A stretch of DNA of 41,880 nucleotides from positions 1 through 41,880 of the forward strand of contig SVST01000021.1 in NCBI GenBank assembly GCA_015064155.1, given 5' to 3'. Positions 41,545 through 41,880 of the stretch are shown in pieces. The notes below the pieces were generated by a model, which worked only from the letters and a program-made list of their open reading frames with translations, was not told the DNA's origin and did no database searches. The position numbers and the translations under genes are program-made. Numbering within the stretch: the stretch's first letter is position 1; each line of letters opens with the position of its first letter. The DNA is from Oscillospiraceae bacterium. GTDB taxonomy: Bacteria; Bacillota; Clostridia; Oscillospirales; CAG-272.

Positions 41545-41880
41545 CAGATAAGGATATATTATTTTGAAAAAAGGTTTTTCGTGGGGAACTTTTGAAAAAG
41601 TTCCCCACACCCCTCAAAACTTTCACAGCATTTTTCTATGCGTGAGAGTTTTTCTTTTTTCTATCGAACCATAGGTACTGACGATAGCCGTCAGGTGCCA
41701 CCACCCTGCCGGCTCTGCCGTGGGGGCGCGGGGACGCGATTTTTATGGGGGAGCTTTTGAAAAAGTTCCCCACACCCCTCAAAACTTTCACAGCATTTTT
41801 CTATGCGTGAGAGTTTTTCTTTTTTCTATCGAACCATAGGTACTGACGATAGCCGTCAGGTGCCACCACCCTGCCGGCTC
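41545..41880. repeat. Mosaic repeat cluster 6 with 165-bp direct tandem duplication
   Basis: The gap after the last gene holds two direct copies of a first-family half-unit. Copy one is 41589-41753; copy two starts at 41754 and runs off the window at 41880, matching copy one base for base as far as I can read. Each has the CTTTTGAAAAAG hairpin, the CTTTCACAGCAT...ATGCGTGAGAG module and the stem AGCCGTCAGG/CCTGCCGGCT (41686-41714) around the loop TGCCACCAC. Upstream the hairpin GTGGGGAAC is complete only in copy one. No gene is present. Confidence 0.9.

Overview
The window looks like chromosomal DNA of an endospore-forming Firmicute of the class Clostridia. Reasons: an adjacent spoIIGA-sigE pair (sporulation only), strong GGAGG-type ribosome binding sites, SigA-type promoters with 17-bp spacers, Mini-RNase III, a KtrAB potassium system and a YqeG/PcrA/PlsY gene set. 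I cannot name the genus. No rRNA, tRNA, CRISPR array, phage or intact transposase gene was seen. All 33 genes called are intact, and most are housekeeping.

Layout: 194-2382 (minus) cyclophilin, Lrp/AsnC regulator and aminotransferase. 3156-5266 (plus) an unusual metallo-beta-lactamase/GDPD fusion followed by Maf. 5360-7453 MreB and a CPBP membrane protease. 8128-11600 class B penicillin-binding protein, YqeG phosphatase and endonuclease IV-like protein. 12380-15296 PcrA/UvrD helicase and Mini-RNase III. 15959-18568 (minus) a neutral-ceramidase-like protein and an AGE-family sugar epimerase, divergent from 18803-21875 (plus) a Gfo/Idh/MocA oxidoreductase and KtrB/KtrA. 22046-24313 SerC-SerA (serine synthesis). 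24984-26276 (minus) an alpha/beta hydrolase and a small unknown protein. 26557-28320 (minus) GH35 beta-galactosidase, divergent from 28522-30095 (plus) SpoIIGA-SigE. 30150-36662 (minus) a five-gene run: acyl-CoA ligase, M24 peptidase, PlsY, methyltransferase, DUF4091 protein. 36749-40055 (minus) CDF metal transporter, ComM/YifB ATPase and a small membrane protein. 40315-41544 (plus) a second, GH109-like oxidoreductase.

The most striking feature is not a gene. Most intergenic gaps longer than about 250 bp are filled with mosaic repeats made of a small set of hairpin modules used in both orientations. Three gaps (7488-8093, 11623-12109, 15305-15952) each hold the same nested, mirror-symmetric arrangement. 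In several modules the two arms of the hairpin differ between copies while staying complementary, which suggests selection for a fold rather than a sequence. The arrangement recalls the BIME/REP mosaics of enterobacteria. A second repeat family sits at 2839-3010 and 26360-26500, and a 165-bp direct tandem duplication of the first family runs off the right edge.

Functional links: cell-envelope growth (MreB, PBP, PlsY), DNA repair (PcrA, endonuclease IV-like), potassium uptake, serine synthesis, and a scattered carbohydrate theme (AGE epimerase, GH35, DUF4091, two Gfo/Idh/MocA proteins, ceramidase-fold hydrolase) fitting an animal-gut or similar glycan-rich habitat. The habitat is an inference only.
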